Of a DNA stretch of 64,000 nucleotides, positions 18,088-26,221 are shown one piece after another (position 1 is the stretch's first letter; every line of letters begins with the position of its first letter). Origin of the DNA: Geomonas silvestris (lineage in GTDB: Bacteria > Desulfobacterota > Desulfuromonadia > Geobacterales > Geobacteraceae); NCBI RefSeq assembly GCF_014193515.1, contig NZ_BLXX01000005.1, positions 62,001-126,000 of the forward strand. Reading direction: 5' to 3'. The notes under the pieces were generated by a model. That model made no database searches. It saw only the letters and a list, made by a program, of their open reading frames with translations, and had not been told where the DNA came from. The translations under genes were made by a program, and so were the position numbers.

Positions 18088-18131
18088 GGTTTGTCTTGAA
18101 ACAGGATCTTCTTTTCTGCTATGAAGAGAGC

Positions 18132-18497
18132 ATGAAAAAAACAGCTTCCAGTGACGCTCCCCTCGTATATTCCTCCGAATTCGGCCGGATGTGCCCCGGC
18201 TGCGGAAAACCCCTCAAGAGTTGCACCTGTCGTAAGAATGCGACCGCTCCGGCTGGCGACGGCGTCGTGCGGGTTCGGCGCGAAAGCAAAGGGCGCGGCG
18301 GCAAGACCGTGATGGTGATTACCGGACTGCCGCTCGATGCCGCGGCCCTCACCGCCCTTGCCGGAGAGCTCAAGCGGACCTGCGGCTGCGGCGGCACGGC
18401 GAAAGACGGCACCATCGAGATCCAGGGCGACCACGCCGACAAGATCATGGCGGAACTCACCAAGCGCGGCTACAAACCGAAGCGCTCAGGAGGGTGA
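18132..18497 (+). CDS. SUI1/YciH-family translation factor-like protein
   Basis: A 121-residue protein with an N-terminal segment MCPGCGKPLKSCTCRK, a four-cysteine zinc-ribbon-like motif (residues 20-35), then an eIF1/SUI1 fold with GKTVMVITGLPLD and LKRTCGCGGTAKDGTIEIQGDH. Bacterial YciH proteins bind the 30S subunit and affect initiation fidelity under stress. The frame continues upstream, but homology starts at this ATG, which has AAGAGAG in front. The dispersed repeat lies immediately upstream in the leader. Confidence 0.88.
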   Translation: MKKTASSDAPLVYSSEFGRMCPGCGKPLKSCTCRKNATAPAGDGVVRVRRESKGRGGKTVMVITGLPLDAAALTALAGELKRTCGCGGTAKDGTIEIQGDHADKIMAELTKRGYKPKRSGG

Positions 18498-18521
18498 AGC
18501 GGCGTTGTTACGTGGCAACCT

Positions 18522-18562
18522 CCCCGTCACCCTAACCCTCCCCCGCCAGGGGGGGAAGAGGA
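18522..18562. repeat. CCCTAACCCTCCCCC hairpin repeat
   Basis: GTCACCCTAACCCTCCCCC followed by GCC and AGGGGGGAAGAGG forms a C/G-rich imperfect hairpin. It resembles a widespread class of intergenic repeats of the CCCTCACCCTAACCC type in many proteobacteria. It may act as the end of the SUI1-family transcript. Confidence 0.5.
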
Positions 18563-18592
18563 ACCAAGTCCACAGTTAGCCTCTGCCTTTCC

Positions 18593-18790
18593 TTACTCCA
18601 CCGAGAAGCTCTTCCCGCCCACAGCCACCCGGTCACCCGGACGCAGCTTCCTGCCGCGGCGCAGTTCCACCTCGCCGTTTACCTGCACCATCCCTTCAGA
18701 GATGATGATCTTTGCCTCTCCTCCCGAAGAGACCGCGTCGACTGCCTTCAAAAAACTGTCCAGCTTGATGAACTCGGTATCTATCTTCAT
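18593..18790 (-). CDS. S4-domain RNA-binding protein
   Basis: A 65-residue protein consisting of one S4 domain: FIKLDSFLKAVDAVSSGGEAK, then GMVQVNGEVELRRGRKLRPGD and a final short strand. It is of the YaaA/RlbA class of ribosome-associated S4 proteins. The frame is open to 18844, but the ATG at 18790 (MKIDTEF) has GGAGG six bases upstream and matches the family start. It lies between two translation-related genes (SUI1-like and efp) but on the opposite strand. Confidence 0.88.
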   Translation of the reverse strand: MKIDTEFIKLDSFLKAVDAVSSGGEAKIIISEGMVQVNGEVELRRGRKLRPGDRVAVGGKSFSVE

Positions 18791-18886
18791 GCTGCCTCCG
18801 TATCGTTTTTCGGGCCCGGAACCCTGGGCAGTTGAACTTATCACAGATTTCTGCTAAAAAAAGACAATTTCGCAAAGGAGCTACCA

Positions 18887-19450
18887 ATGTACACTACCAA
18901 CGATTTCAAAAGAGGGCTCGTCATCCAGCTCGACAACGCCCCCTGCTTGATTGTCGATGTATCCTTCCAGTCCCCCAGCGCCCGTGGTGCCAACACCATG
19001 GTGAAGACCAAGTACCGCAACCTGATCACCGGCCAGGTGCTCGAGAAGACCTTCCGCTCGGGCGACAAGGTGGACGAGGCGGACTTCGAGCGCCACAAGG
19101 GGCAGTTCCTCTACTCAGATGGCGATCGCGGCGTCTTCATGGACCTGGAGACCTACGAGCAGTTCGAGATGGAGGCCGATGCCTTCAGCGCGGTCCAGCC
19201 CTTCCTGTTGGACGGTGCCGAAGTTCAGTTGGGCATCTTCCAGGAGCGCATGGTGAACGTCGACCTCCCCTTGTCGGTGGAACTGGTGGTGACCGAAACC
19301 GCACCTGCCCTGAAAAACGCCACCGCACAGGCTCAGACCAAGGAGGCGGTGGCCGAGACCGGCCTGAAACTGCAGGTGCCGCCGTACCTGGAAGCAGGCG
19401 AGAAGATCAAGGTAGACACCAGGGATGGACGTTTCATCTCCCGGGCCTAG
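18887..19450 (+). CDS. efp: elongation factor P, YeiP-like subtype
   Basis: A 187-residue three-domain EF-P. Domain I carries FQSPSARGANTMVKTKYRN, so the tip residue that is a modified lysine in canonical EF-P is Arg33 here, within SARGAN as in YeiP-type proteins. FMDLETYEQFEM and the C-terminal GLKLQVPPYLEAGEKIKVDT are standard. EF-P relieves ribosome stalling at proline runs; in YeiP the tip is not known to carry lysyl or rhamnosyl groups. CAAAGGAG precedes the ATG. A canonical EF-P may exist elsewhere in the genome. Confidence 0.9.
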   Translation: MYTTNDFKRGLVIQLDNAPCLIVDVSFQSPSARGANTMVKTKYRNLITGQVLEKTFRSGDKVDEADFERHKGQFLYSDGDRGVFMDLETYEQFEMEADAFSAVQPFLLDGAEVQLGIFQERMVNVDLPLSVELVVTETAPALKNATAQAQTKEAVAETGLKLQVPPYLEAGEKIKVDTRDGRFISRA

Positions 19451-19542
19451 TCTGTCAGAACCATTTCGGGGCTGGAGCAGCGGACGCAAAGAAGTAAGCT
19501 TTCCCGCCCCTGAACAAAAAAAACACAGCTAGTAGAAAAGGG

Positions 19543-19571
19543 TTGACACCCGAAGTGATTCACAGTATAAA
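19543..19571 (+). promoter_or_regulatory. sigma-70 promoter of the tRNA-Phe gene
   Basis: A consensus TTGACA (19543-19548) and TATAAA (19566-19571) are separated by exactly 17 bases, with the tRNA beginning 12 bases after the -10 box. Confidence 0.85.
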
Positions 19572-19582
19572 GTTGGTCTCTT

Positions 19583-19658
19583 GCCCAGATAGCTCAGTCG
19601 GTAGAGCAGAGGATTGAAAATCCTCGTGTCGGCGGTTCGATTCCGTCTCTGGGCACCA
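19583..19658 (+). tRNA. tRNA-Phe (GAA)
   Basis: A 76-base gene with encoded CCA. The acceptor stem GCCCAGA pairs with TCTGGGC, the D-arm is GCTCAGTCGGTAGAGC, the anticodon loop TTGAAAA holds GAA at 19616-19618, and the T-arm contains GGTTCGATTCC. A consensus promoter precedes it and a terminator follows. Its 3' 46 bases, starting at the anticodon loop, are repeated at 60341-60386, marking it as an integration site. Confidence 0.97.
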
Positions 19659-19659
19659 C
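19614..19659 (+). other. attachment-site repeat, left copy (attL-like) within tRNA-Phe
   Basis: The 46 bases from the anticodon loop through CCA plus one base match 60341-60386 with a single mismatch (C at 19638 versus A at 60365). Site-specific elements that use tRNA genes typically carry a 3' tRNA segment that restores the gene, which is what this copy appears to be. Confidence 0.8.
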
Positions 19660-19669
19660 AAAAAATCAA

Positions 19670-19700
19670 GGGGTTAGCCAATTCTGGCTGACCCCTTTTT
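19670..19700 (+). terminator. terminator after tRNA-Phe
   Basis: GGGGTTAGCCA and TGGCTGACCCC form an 11-bp stem with a four-base loop, followed by TTTTT. If the tRNA lies at an island border, this terminator came with the island, and the original one would be at 60401-60430. Confidence 0.85.
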
Positions 19701-20391
19701 GTCATTCGTGGTCTTTCCCGTGGTCTCTGCTGCCCTGCTATCAGGGGCAATGGTCATTTCTTCAACGTTTCGACGCCTTGCGAGTTCCTCTCCCCTAATT
19801 ATTTTACCTCCAACTGCCGGCTGCACCTCCGTGTCTAGTAGCACGGTTTCCCTATCGGACCATTAAACGCCCGCGCGAACTGCCGCATAAAAACGGCCGA
19901 ATCCCGCCCCATTCAAGTCTCGACCTCGGTATTCCAGTTGAGGGCTCTTTGGCCCTACCCGCCATATATGGCGGTTGTGCCAGCAGTGAGCGGCCTCCCC
20001 CGCACCGTCCTTTCGGCCGGATGCCTTTTTGCCGTTCGCTATCCCCTGTACTACCAGCTTCTTCACGTCGCAAGGCTGCCTGTTTCATGGCGGCCCGTTA
20101 ATTGCAATACTCACCCGTGGCTCGCCTGAGAGCTGCAGGACGGAGGGCGTCGGGTGATGCTATTGGTCGAGTATTGCAGGAATAGGTACAGTTTGAAAAT
20201 CGTTACAACAATAACGTTTTGCCATGTTGTCACAGCGAGCCTGACTCCAGCGATAACAAATATTGAATGAAACCTTAAGGTGATATTGTTAATTAGGCAA
20301 AGGAAATATTGTTTGGCATCATTGGTGAAGAGTATGGTATTTATAAATAATAATTCAAGTGTGATTGTTGCGTTGATGCTTACGATGTGAT
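19701..20391. other. gene-poor left end of the putative island
   Basis: No confident gene lies in this 691-bp stretch. On the minus strand two short consecutive open frames (about 20066-19863 and 19854-19672) could be pieces of a decayed gene, the position where a tRNA-site integrase would be expected, but neither shows an integrase motif. The stretch contains the perfect palindrome CCGCCATATATGGCGG (19960-19975) and the nested inverted repeats at 20104-20177. DNA from about 20200 onward turns AT-rich and probably holds the promoter of the sensor kinase gene. Confidence 0.5.
20104..20177. repeat. nested inverted repeats, possible structured element
   Basis: GCAATACTC (20104-20112) pairs with GAGTATTGC (20169-20177), and CACCCG (20112-20117) with CGGGTG (20151-20156), enclosing about 33 bases. 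The asymmetric 12-base bulge on the right side is unlike a simple terminator, and no T-run follows. It could be a protein-binding site, a structured RNA or an end of a decayed mobile element. Confidence 0.4.
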
Positions 20392-20499
20392 GTGCTATCG
20401 CTAATGTGGTTGCGCAATGTGACTATGCGTTACAGGCTACTCTGTCTTGCGCCGAGTTCACAGGCTTCTGGCACATTGCCAAATGTAGAGGGGGTCACC

Positions 20500-21858
20500 A
20501 TGGGGAACCTAGAGCAGAAGCCTCCGCCGGTCGAAGCAACCATACTGCGGCGCCGTGCCGAAGATCAACTGTCAGCCCGGGTTACTGAAGAGCTCCCCGC
20601 GGCAGCCGATGAAAAATCCCGCTGGCTCACCCACGAGTTGTCCGTGCACCAGCTTGAACTTGAGATGCAGAATGCGGAACTGCGCCGGACCAGGGACTCG
20701 CTGGAATCGGCGTTGGAACGGTACTCGGCCCTCTATGAGTTCGCGCCGGTAGGCTATCTGACCCTCGACCGCCATGGGGTAATCCTGGCCATCAACCTGC
20801 AGGGAGCCGCTCTGCTGCGCATCAAGCGCTCAGACTTGGTGGGGCAGATTTTCGTGCACTCTGTACCGCTCTCCGGACGAACCCTGTTTCATTCTTTTCT
20901 GGAGCGGGTCTTTGCCACAAGGAAGAAGGTTTCCTGCGAGGTGTCCTTGGCGCCGGAGCGCGATCTGCCGCGCTACCTGCAAGTTGAAGCAGCGGTTGAT
21001 CCTTCGGGGGAATGCTGCAACATGGCGATCCTCGATATCACTGACCGCAGACGGACCGAGGAGATGCTGGCGGGCACACTGTGCAGGAGTGAGGAGCTCA
21101 ACAAGTACCTGGACACCCGGGTGCAGAAGGCCATGGCGGATTTGCTCGAGAAGGAGAAGATGCTGATTGTGCAGGACCGACACGCAGTGATGGGCGAGAT
21201 GATCAACAACATCGCCCACCAGTGGCGCCAGCCCTTGGACACGCTCGGCCTGATCATCCAGAAGTTGCCGCTGTTTTACGGCTCCGAGGAGTTCACCAGG
21301 GATTTCCTGGAGAACAATACGGGGAGGGCCATGAAGCTTGTCTCCTACCTGTCGCGCACCATCGACGATTTCAGAAACTTTTTTCGCTCCGACAAGGAGA
21401 CGAGCGCCTTCGGACTAAATCAGATCGTGGAGTTTACCATCTCCCTCATCGAGCAGAGTTTCCTGGACCAGCAGATCCGGATTGTCTGTCGCCTGGAGGA
21501 TGGGTTGACCGTCAACGGCTACCCCGGCGAATTTTCCCAAGTGCTGATGAACATACTGATGAACGCACGCGACACCCTGGTGCAGCGCCAGGTACCCGAT
21601 GGCAGGATAACCCTGTGCGGTTTCAGCGAGGAGGGCATCACGGTCCTCAACGTCACCGATAATGCGGGCGGCATCCCGGAAGACATCATCGACAAGATAT
21701 TCGACCCCTACTTTAGCACCAAGGGTCCCGGCCAGGGGGGCGGGATCGGCCTCTTCATGTCCAAGACGATCATCGAAAAAAACATGGGAGGTCGGCTCAC
21801 CGCGACCAACGTCCAGGGTGGCGCCAGACTCAGCATAGAGGTCAAAAATGGCGAATGA
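20500..21858 (+). CDS. PAS-domain sensor histidine kinase
   Basis: A 452-residue soluble kinase. A coiled N-terminus (residues 15-85) leads to a PAS-like domain (YEFAPVGYLTLDRHGVILAIN, about 85-200), a second coiled stretch, then a kinase core. The phosphoacceptor is His240 in NIAHQWRQPLDTL, followed by the N box VLMNILMNARDTL, the G1 box DNAGGIPEDIIDKIFDPYFSTK and the G2 box GGGIGLFMSK. No membrane segment is visible, so the signal is probably cytoplasmic. The open frame extends to 20392, but the ATG at 20500 has AGAGGGGG in front. Its end overlaps the next kinase by 11 bases, indicating a coupled pair. Confidence 0.88.
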   Translation: MGNLEQKPPPVEATILRRRAEDQLSARVTEELPAAADEKSRWLTHELSVHQLELEMQNAELRRTRDSLESALERYSALYEFAPVGYLTLDRHGVILAINLQGAALLRIKRSDLVGQIFVHSVPLSGRTLFHSFLERVFATRKKVSCEVSLAPERDLPRYLQVEAAVDPSGECCNMAILDITDRRRTEEMLAGTLCRSEELNKYLDTRVQKAMADLLEKEKMLIVQDRHAVMGEMINNIAHQWRQPLDTLGLIIQKLPLFYGSEEFTRDFLENNTGRAMKLVSYLSRTIDDFRNFFRSDKETSAFGLNQIVEFTISLIEQSFLDQQIRIVCRLEDGLTVNGYPGEFSQVLMNILMNARDTLVQRQVPDGRITLCGFSEEGITVLNVTDNAGGIPEDIIDKIFDPYFSTKGPGQGGGIGLFMSKTIIEKNMGGRLTATNVQGGARLSIEVKNGE

Positions 21859-22987
21859 CCTGAAGTTCCATTTCTCTATCCTGTATGTGGAAGACGAGAG
21901 CGAAACGCGGGAGAACCTTGCGGAGATTATCGGCCGACAGTTTCCCGATGTGCAGCTGTACCTTGCCCAAAACGGTGCCGAAGGGATGCAGTTGTTCATA
22001 GAGCACAGGCCCGATTTGGTACTCACCGACATCAACATGCCGGTTGCCAGCGGCCTCAAGATGGCGACTGAAATAAAAGCCGTCAGTCCGGCGACCGAGG
22101 TCATTGCCCTGACGGCCTACAGCAATACGGAATATCTGCTCTCGGCCATCGAAACCGGCGTAAGTCACTATTTGCTCAAGCCGGTCGATGTGCGGCAGAT
22201 TTCCGCGGTCATCGGCAAGGCTCTGGCGTCGGTGCGTTCCGGACGACTGATCGCCCAGCAAAACGAGGTGATACGAAACCTCAATGCCCAACTGTCCCAA
22301 AAGGCAGCGGATCTGGAATTTGCCAACGAGGAGCTTGAGACCTTCAATTACACGGTTGCCCATGACCTGCGCTCCCCATTGGCCAATATCAGCGGCTATG
22401 CCCAATTGTTGCTGGTAACGCATGCAGGCCAGCTTGACCCGGATGGCAAGGACCATCTTCAGGTGATAAACCGGGAAGTGGACCGCATGAAAATGCTGAT
22501 CGGCGCGCTGCTGCGCTTCTCCCAGCAGACGCAGAAATTCGCACAGAAAAAGCCGACGGATCTCTCCGCCATGGTTCGTGAAATCCGGGACATCCTCCTC
22601 CAGCAGGAGCCGCAGCGGAAAGTGGCCTTCTCCATAGAGGGCGGGGTACGGGGGTTTTGCGATGCGGACCTTGTGCGCATCGCCTTGGAGAACCTGATCG
22701 GTAACGCCTGGAAGTTCTCTGCACCCAAGGGTCAGGCCCGCATCGAATTCGGTACCATCAGCAATGAAGACGACCTGGTCTATTACGTCCGCGATAACGG
22801 CGTCGGTTTCGATCTGCAACAAGCGGAGCGGCTGTTTGTCCCCTTTCATCGGCTGCACGCGGACCAGGAATTCGAAGGATGCGGCATCGGCCTGGCGACA
22901 GCAGCCAAGATCATCCAGCGCCACGGCGGCAGGATCTGGGCCGAAGCCAAGGAGGGGGAGGGGGCAACCTTCTTCTTCACCCTCTGA
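21848..22987 (+). CDS. receiver-domain-first hybrid histidine kinase
   Basis: A 379-residue protein with an N-terminal receiver domain (phosphoacceptor Asp61 in LVLTDINMPVASG, Lys in LLKPVD near 113), a coiled linker and a C-terminal kinase with His172 in VAHDLRSPLANI, the N box NLIGNAWKFS, VRDNGVGFDLQQAERLFVPF and GCGIGLATAAKII. A receiver placed before the kinase suggests that it accepts a phosphoryl group from the upstream kinase and then tunes its own output. No DNA-binding output gene follows. The orphan NarL-type regulator at 49770 is a possible but unproven partner. Confidence 0.9.
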   Translation: MANDLKFHFSILYVEDESETRENLAEIIGRQFPDVQLYLAQNGAEGMQLFIEHRPDLVLTDINMPVASGLKMATEIKAVSPATEVIALTAYSNTEYLLSAIETGVSHYLLKPVDVRQISAVIGKALASVRSGRLIAQQNEVIRNLNAQLSQKAADLEFANEELETFNYTVAHDLRSPLANISGYAQLLLVTHAGQLDPDGKDHLQVINREVDRMKMLIGALLRFSQQTQKFAQKKPTDLSAMVREIRDILLQQEPQRKVAFSIEGGVRGFCDADLVRIALENLIGNAWKFSAPKGQARIEFGTISNEDDLVYYVRDNGVGFDLQQAERLFVPFHRLHADQEFEGCGIGLATAAKIIQRHGGRIWAEAKEGEGATFFFTL

Positions 22988-23239
22988 TCCATTATCCCGA
23001 CGTCAGACCAACTTTTTTGCCCGTCGGGTCGCGGGTGCCGTACCGGTTGCGGCACGCCCGGCACCCTAGGACAAGCTCCGACTGCACCCTCCCCAAACGC
23101 CTACCGTAATACCGCTCAACGCCCCCCCTGCGAAACAGACATCCACCCATCTTCAGGCGCTGCCCGGGGTGCTATCATAGCCCAAACCTGAGGCAGGATA
23201 GGTTCGTCCGCAGGCCCCGGGCAGGGGCGGGAGGTGGAG

Positions 23240-23356
23240 ATGCAAGCACCATGGCAGATCAGATTCAGGTTGCTGTCCGAACCGAGGATACCGGTGCCGG
23301 ACCGGCCGGGATGCTGCTCTGGAGGGCGCGGTGCAGTTCCGGCGCGGTTGACATGA
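23240..23356 (+). CDS. possible 38-residue leader ORF coupled to the glycosyltransferase
   Basis: An ATG at 23240 with GGGAGG five bases upstream opens a short frame whose TGA (23354-23356) overlaps the likely start of the glycosyltransferase (ATGA). That glycosyltransferase start has no ribosome-binding site of its own, so the leader may feed ribosomes to it. The peptide is basic with several cysteines near residue 25 and resembles nothing known. Coding status is uncertain. Confidence 0.25.
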   Translation: MQAPWQIRFRLLSEPRIPVPDRPGCCSGGRGAVPARLT

Positions 23357-24621
23357 GGCTGGCCATCCTGGGAACTCGCGGTATTCCTGCGGGGTATGGC
23401 GGCTTCGAGACCTTTGCCGAGCAGCTGTCGGTCAGGCTGGTGCAGCGGGGGGTGGAGGTAACGGTCTACTGCGAGGCCGGCAGCGGGGAGGGGGCTGCGA
23501 GCTATCGCGGTGTCAGCCTGGTGTATGTTCCGGTCTGGAGGCTCGGGCCGCTGACCACGATACTGTTTGACATCCTCTGCCTGTGGCACGCCCGGAAGAG
23601 TTTCGATGTGGTCTACATGCTGGGCTACGGCACCAGTATCTTCTGCTTCCTGCCCAGGATCTGGGGTAGCGAGGTCTGGATCAATATGGACGGGATCGAG
23701 TGGGCCAGGTCCAAGTGGAACCGGCTGGCCAAGGTCTGGTTCAAGGCAATGGAGGCAGCGGCCATGTGGACTCCCAACCGGCTGATCGCCGACGCGGAGG
23801 GGATCGAGATGCACCTGCGCTCGCGGCACCGCCGGCTGCCGCCGATAAGCGTGATCTCTTATGGCGCGCCCGTCGTAGTAGAGGAGCCCGACCCGGCACT
23901 CATCGCCCAGTGGCACCTGGTGCCACGCGAGTACCTGCTGGTGGTCTGTCGGCTGGAGCCGGAAAACTCGGTACGGGAAGTCGTCGAGGGTTACCTGGCG
24001 TCGGGGAGCGCGCTCCCGCTGGTCGTGGTCGGTAGCACCAGTCCGGCTACCGGGTACGTGCGGGAACTGCTGCAGGCGGGAGAGGGGCGGGTCCGCTTCA
24101 TCGGGGCGGTGTACCACCAGGAAAGGCTGCAGGCCCTGCGCCATCACGCGCTGGCCTATTTCCACGGGCATACCGTTGGAGGGACCAACCCGTCGCTCCT
24201 TGAGGCTCTGGGATGCGGCAGCCTGATCATCGCACACGACAACATCTTCAACCGGGAAGTCGCGGGAGAACTGGGGAGTTATTTCAGGGGAGCGGGGGAC
24301 GTGGTGGGGCAAATCCGCAGTCTGGAGGGGTACCCGCCGCAAACCGCACACCTCTTAAGAGCACAGGCGCGACAGCGGATCGCCGCGGCCTACAGCTGGG
24401 ACGCGATCACCGATTCCTACTGTGCAACCTTCCCGGGCCGGGCGCCTGGTGAAAGAACCCCACGCGGCCTTGATCGGGCGCCGGCGGCACTCGTTTCGGG
24501 GCGTGCACTTGTCCAGGGTGGCGCCGCCGGGAAGGTGACTGCAACCTTGGAGTCGCGGGGCTATCTGCCGCAGAGCGGTGGCATTCAGGGTGCCGGCAAG
24601 CGCGTCCAGCGTGGTGTGTGA
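23353..24621 (+). CDS. DUF1972-like glycosyltransferase
   Basis: A 422-residue GT-B type glycosyltransferase. MRLAILGTRGIPAGYGGFET is the DUF1972 N-terminal signature. The C-terminal half carries VVCRLEPENSVREVVEGY, FIGAVYHQERLQALRHHALAYFHG and GGTNPSLLEALGCGSLIIAH, the usual donor-binding region of GT4 enzymes. Related proteins transfer rhamnose or galactose in polysaccharide assembly. The frame opens upstream at 23251, but conservation starts here. The last 60 residues have no clear homology and are rich in Arg and Gly. It lies convergent to the leftward polysaccharide operon and may belong to the same pathway. Confidence 0.85.
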   Translation: MRLAILGTRGIPAGYGGFETFAEQLSVRLVQRGVEVTVYCEAGSGEGAASYRGVSLVYVPVWRLGPLTTILFDILCLWHARKSFDVVYMLGYGTSIFCFLPRIWGSEVWINMDGIEWARSKWNRLAKVWFKAMEAAAMWTPNRLIADAEGIEMHLRSRHRRLPPISVISYGAPVVVEEPDPALIAQWHLVPREYLLVVCRLEPENSVREVVEGYLASGSALPLVVVGSTSPATGYVRELLQAGEGRVRFIGAVYHQERLQALRHHALAYFHGHTVGGTNPSLLEALGCGSLIIAHDNIFNREVAGELGSYFRGAGDVVGQIRSLEGYPPQTAHLLRAQARQRIAAAYSWDAITDSYCATFPGRAPGERTPRGLDRAPAALVSGRALVQGGAAGKVTATLESRGYLPQSGGIQGAGKRVQRGV

Positions 24622-24689
24622 GACAGGGTGGTGGGGTGCCCCCGTCTCGATTCATCGGGAAGGGGGCAGGGGACGGCCAGGGGCACAGG

Positions 24690-25664
24690 TTACTGCTCCC
24701 GGGTAAGGGTGTAGATTTTATCTCCGCTGGCGGCAGCGACCAGCAGCGAGCCGTCAGCCGAAGAGGCCACCGAGGTCCAGCCTAATCCCGAAGCCTGGGT
24801 ACCCCAGGTCGCACCGGAATCGGTGGAGCTGTAGAGGGAACCGCTCTCCGCGAGGGCAACCAGGCGGCTGCCGTCAGCAGTCATGGCCACCGAAGTCCAC
24901 CCCTCGCCGGAAAGTGTCGCGCGCCAGGTAACGCCGTAATCGCCCGACAGATGCAGCGTGCCGGCGCTGTCCACAGCCGCGAGCTGCTTGCCGTCGGAGG
25001 CGCTTGCCACGGAGTACCATCCCGTGGCGGATTCCCGCGGCACCCAGGTAAGGCCCGCATCGTCGGAGGTGTACAGCTGCCCCAGGGAGGTAACTGCGGC
25101 GACCAGCCGGGTGCCGTCCGCGCTCGACGCCACACTCATCCAGTCCCGTGCCTCGTCCCGGGCGCTCCAGCTAATTCCCCCATCGTTTGAAGTGTAGAGA
25201 AATCCCCCCAGATCTGCCGCAACCAGTTTGAGGCCGTCGGATGAAGAGGCGAGCGAGGTCCAGTTACCCTCGACCGCGCGCGCGCTCCAGGTCGCCCCGG
25301 CGTCGATTGAGGTGTAAATCAGCCCGGCAAGTTCCGCGGCCACCAGCCTGGTGCCGTCCGCGGAAGAGGCCACCGCGCTCCAGACCCCGCTTAGCTCGCG
25401 CTTAGTCCAGGTTTGCCCGTAATCGGTCGAGGTGAAGATGCTGCCACCCTGTTCGGCGGCTACCTGCCTGGCACCGTCGGCGGAAACTGCCACGCTGCGC
25501 CAATTCCGCGCGGCATCGTGAGGGGCCAGCACCAGGGCTCGGGCCACTGACGGAGGCGGGGCAGTTGCTGCAGGTTGGCCGGAGCCCCCGGCAGAGCCGC
25601 AGGCCTGCAGGAACTGCATCACAAGTACTGCTGCAAGGGTCGCGATGAGGTGGCGGTTTTTCAT
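24690..25664 (-). CDS. lipoprotein with seven BNR-like repeats (predicted beta-propeller)
   Basis: A 324-residue exported lipoprotein. The ATG at 25664 is preceded by AGGAG, the signal peptide ends in the lipobox LQAC, and a Ser/Gly/Pro-rich linker follows. The rest is seven consecutive units of about 40 residues of the pattern GWxSVASSADGxxLVAA then GxLYTSxDxGxTW, an Asp-box-like motif. Seven such units suggest a seven-bladed propeller of the sialidase/YCF48 type. No catalytic residues of sialidases are recognisable, so a binding or scaffold role is more likely. It lies after the polysaccharide operon, 557 bases beyond the GH99-like gene, and may have its own promoter. Confidence 0.82.
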   Translation of the reverse strand: MKNRHLIATLAAVLVMQFLQACGSAGGSGQPAATAPPPSVARALVLAPHDAARNWRSVAVSADGARQVAAEQGGSIFTSTDYGQTWTKRELSGVWSAVASSADGTRLVAAELAGLIYTSIDAGATWSARAVEGNWTSLASSSDGLKLVAADLGGFLYTSNDGGISWSARDEARDWMSVASSADGTRLVAAVTSLGQLYTSDDAGLTWVPRESATGWYSVASASDGKQLAAVDSAGTLHLSGDYGVTWRATLSGEGWTSVAMTADGSRLVALAESGSLYSSTDSGATWGTQASGLGWTSVASSADGSLLVAAASGDKIYTLTREQ

Positions 25665-26221
25665 AGGTAATACTCCTGACGCACTGGCCGTTGTCGGCAA
25701 ATTCGGTTGATCGGTCAAAACAGCTGACCAACCACACTTTGCAAACCTGGCACCAGTGGACGTCAAGGCGCGAATAGAGTTTAACTGTCTGAAAATATGT
25801 AATTTTTACGCCTGTGGGGCTTCGGCGATTGCTGAAGGGCTGTGTGCAGTCAGCGAACAGAAATGTCCGCCGCAACGGAAAAATATCAAGGATTACGGCA
25901 GGTAAGATAGGGGGTGGCTTGCCTGAGCACCTGCGGGAAACTGAACAGGTGCCGGCCTGCGGGGGAGAGTGGGTAATCCGGGCGGAAGAGTCAACCAGGG
26001 TTCGGGCTGTTGGCGGGAGAAACAGGTCCGGCAAGGGCGCGGGTGAGCGTCCGGGCCGTTGGTCGGTGTCAGAGGGCTTGGCAGGGGAGAGTGGGGCGCG
26101 GTATAGCTGGGAGTCAGGTTTGCCGAGAAGAAACGGCAGCCTGCGGCTCCGGACGGATGGCTTTCCGGGGCGCGCAGCGCTGCCGTTGCAGCTGCCGGTT
26201 AGGGAAGGAGTTGGAGGTGCA
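25665..26221. other. intergenic region upstream of the propeller lipoprotein
   Basis: No supported gene in 557 bp. Just upstream of the lipoprotein the minus strand can form a hairpin (GGTTGGTCA ... TTGACCGATCAACC near 25706-25736). The part from 25740 to 25830 is AT-rich relative to its surroundings and may hold a promoter. The rest is open in some frames without homology or ribosome-binding sites. Confidence 0.5.

Noticed and set aside
19529-19750. Minus-strand frame across tRNA-Phe
   Set aside because: It is the well-known antisense reading of a tRNA gene and not a protein gene.
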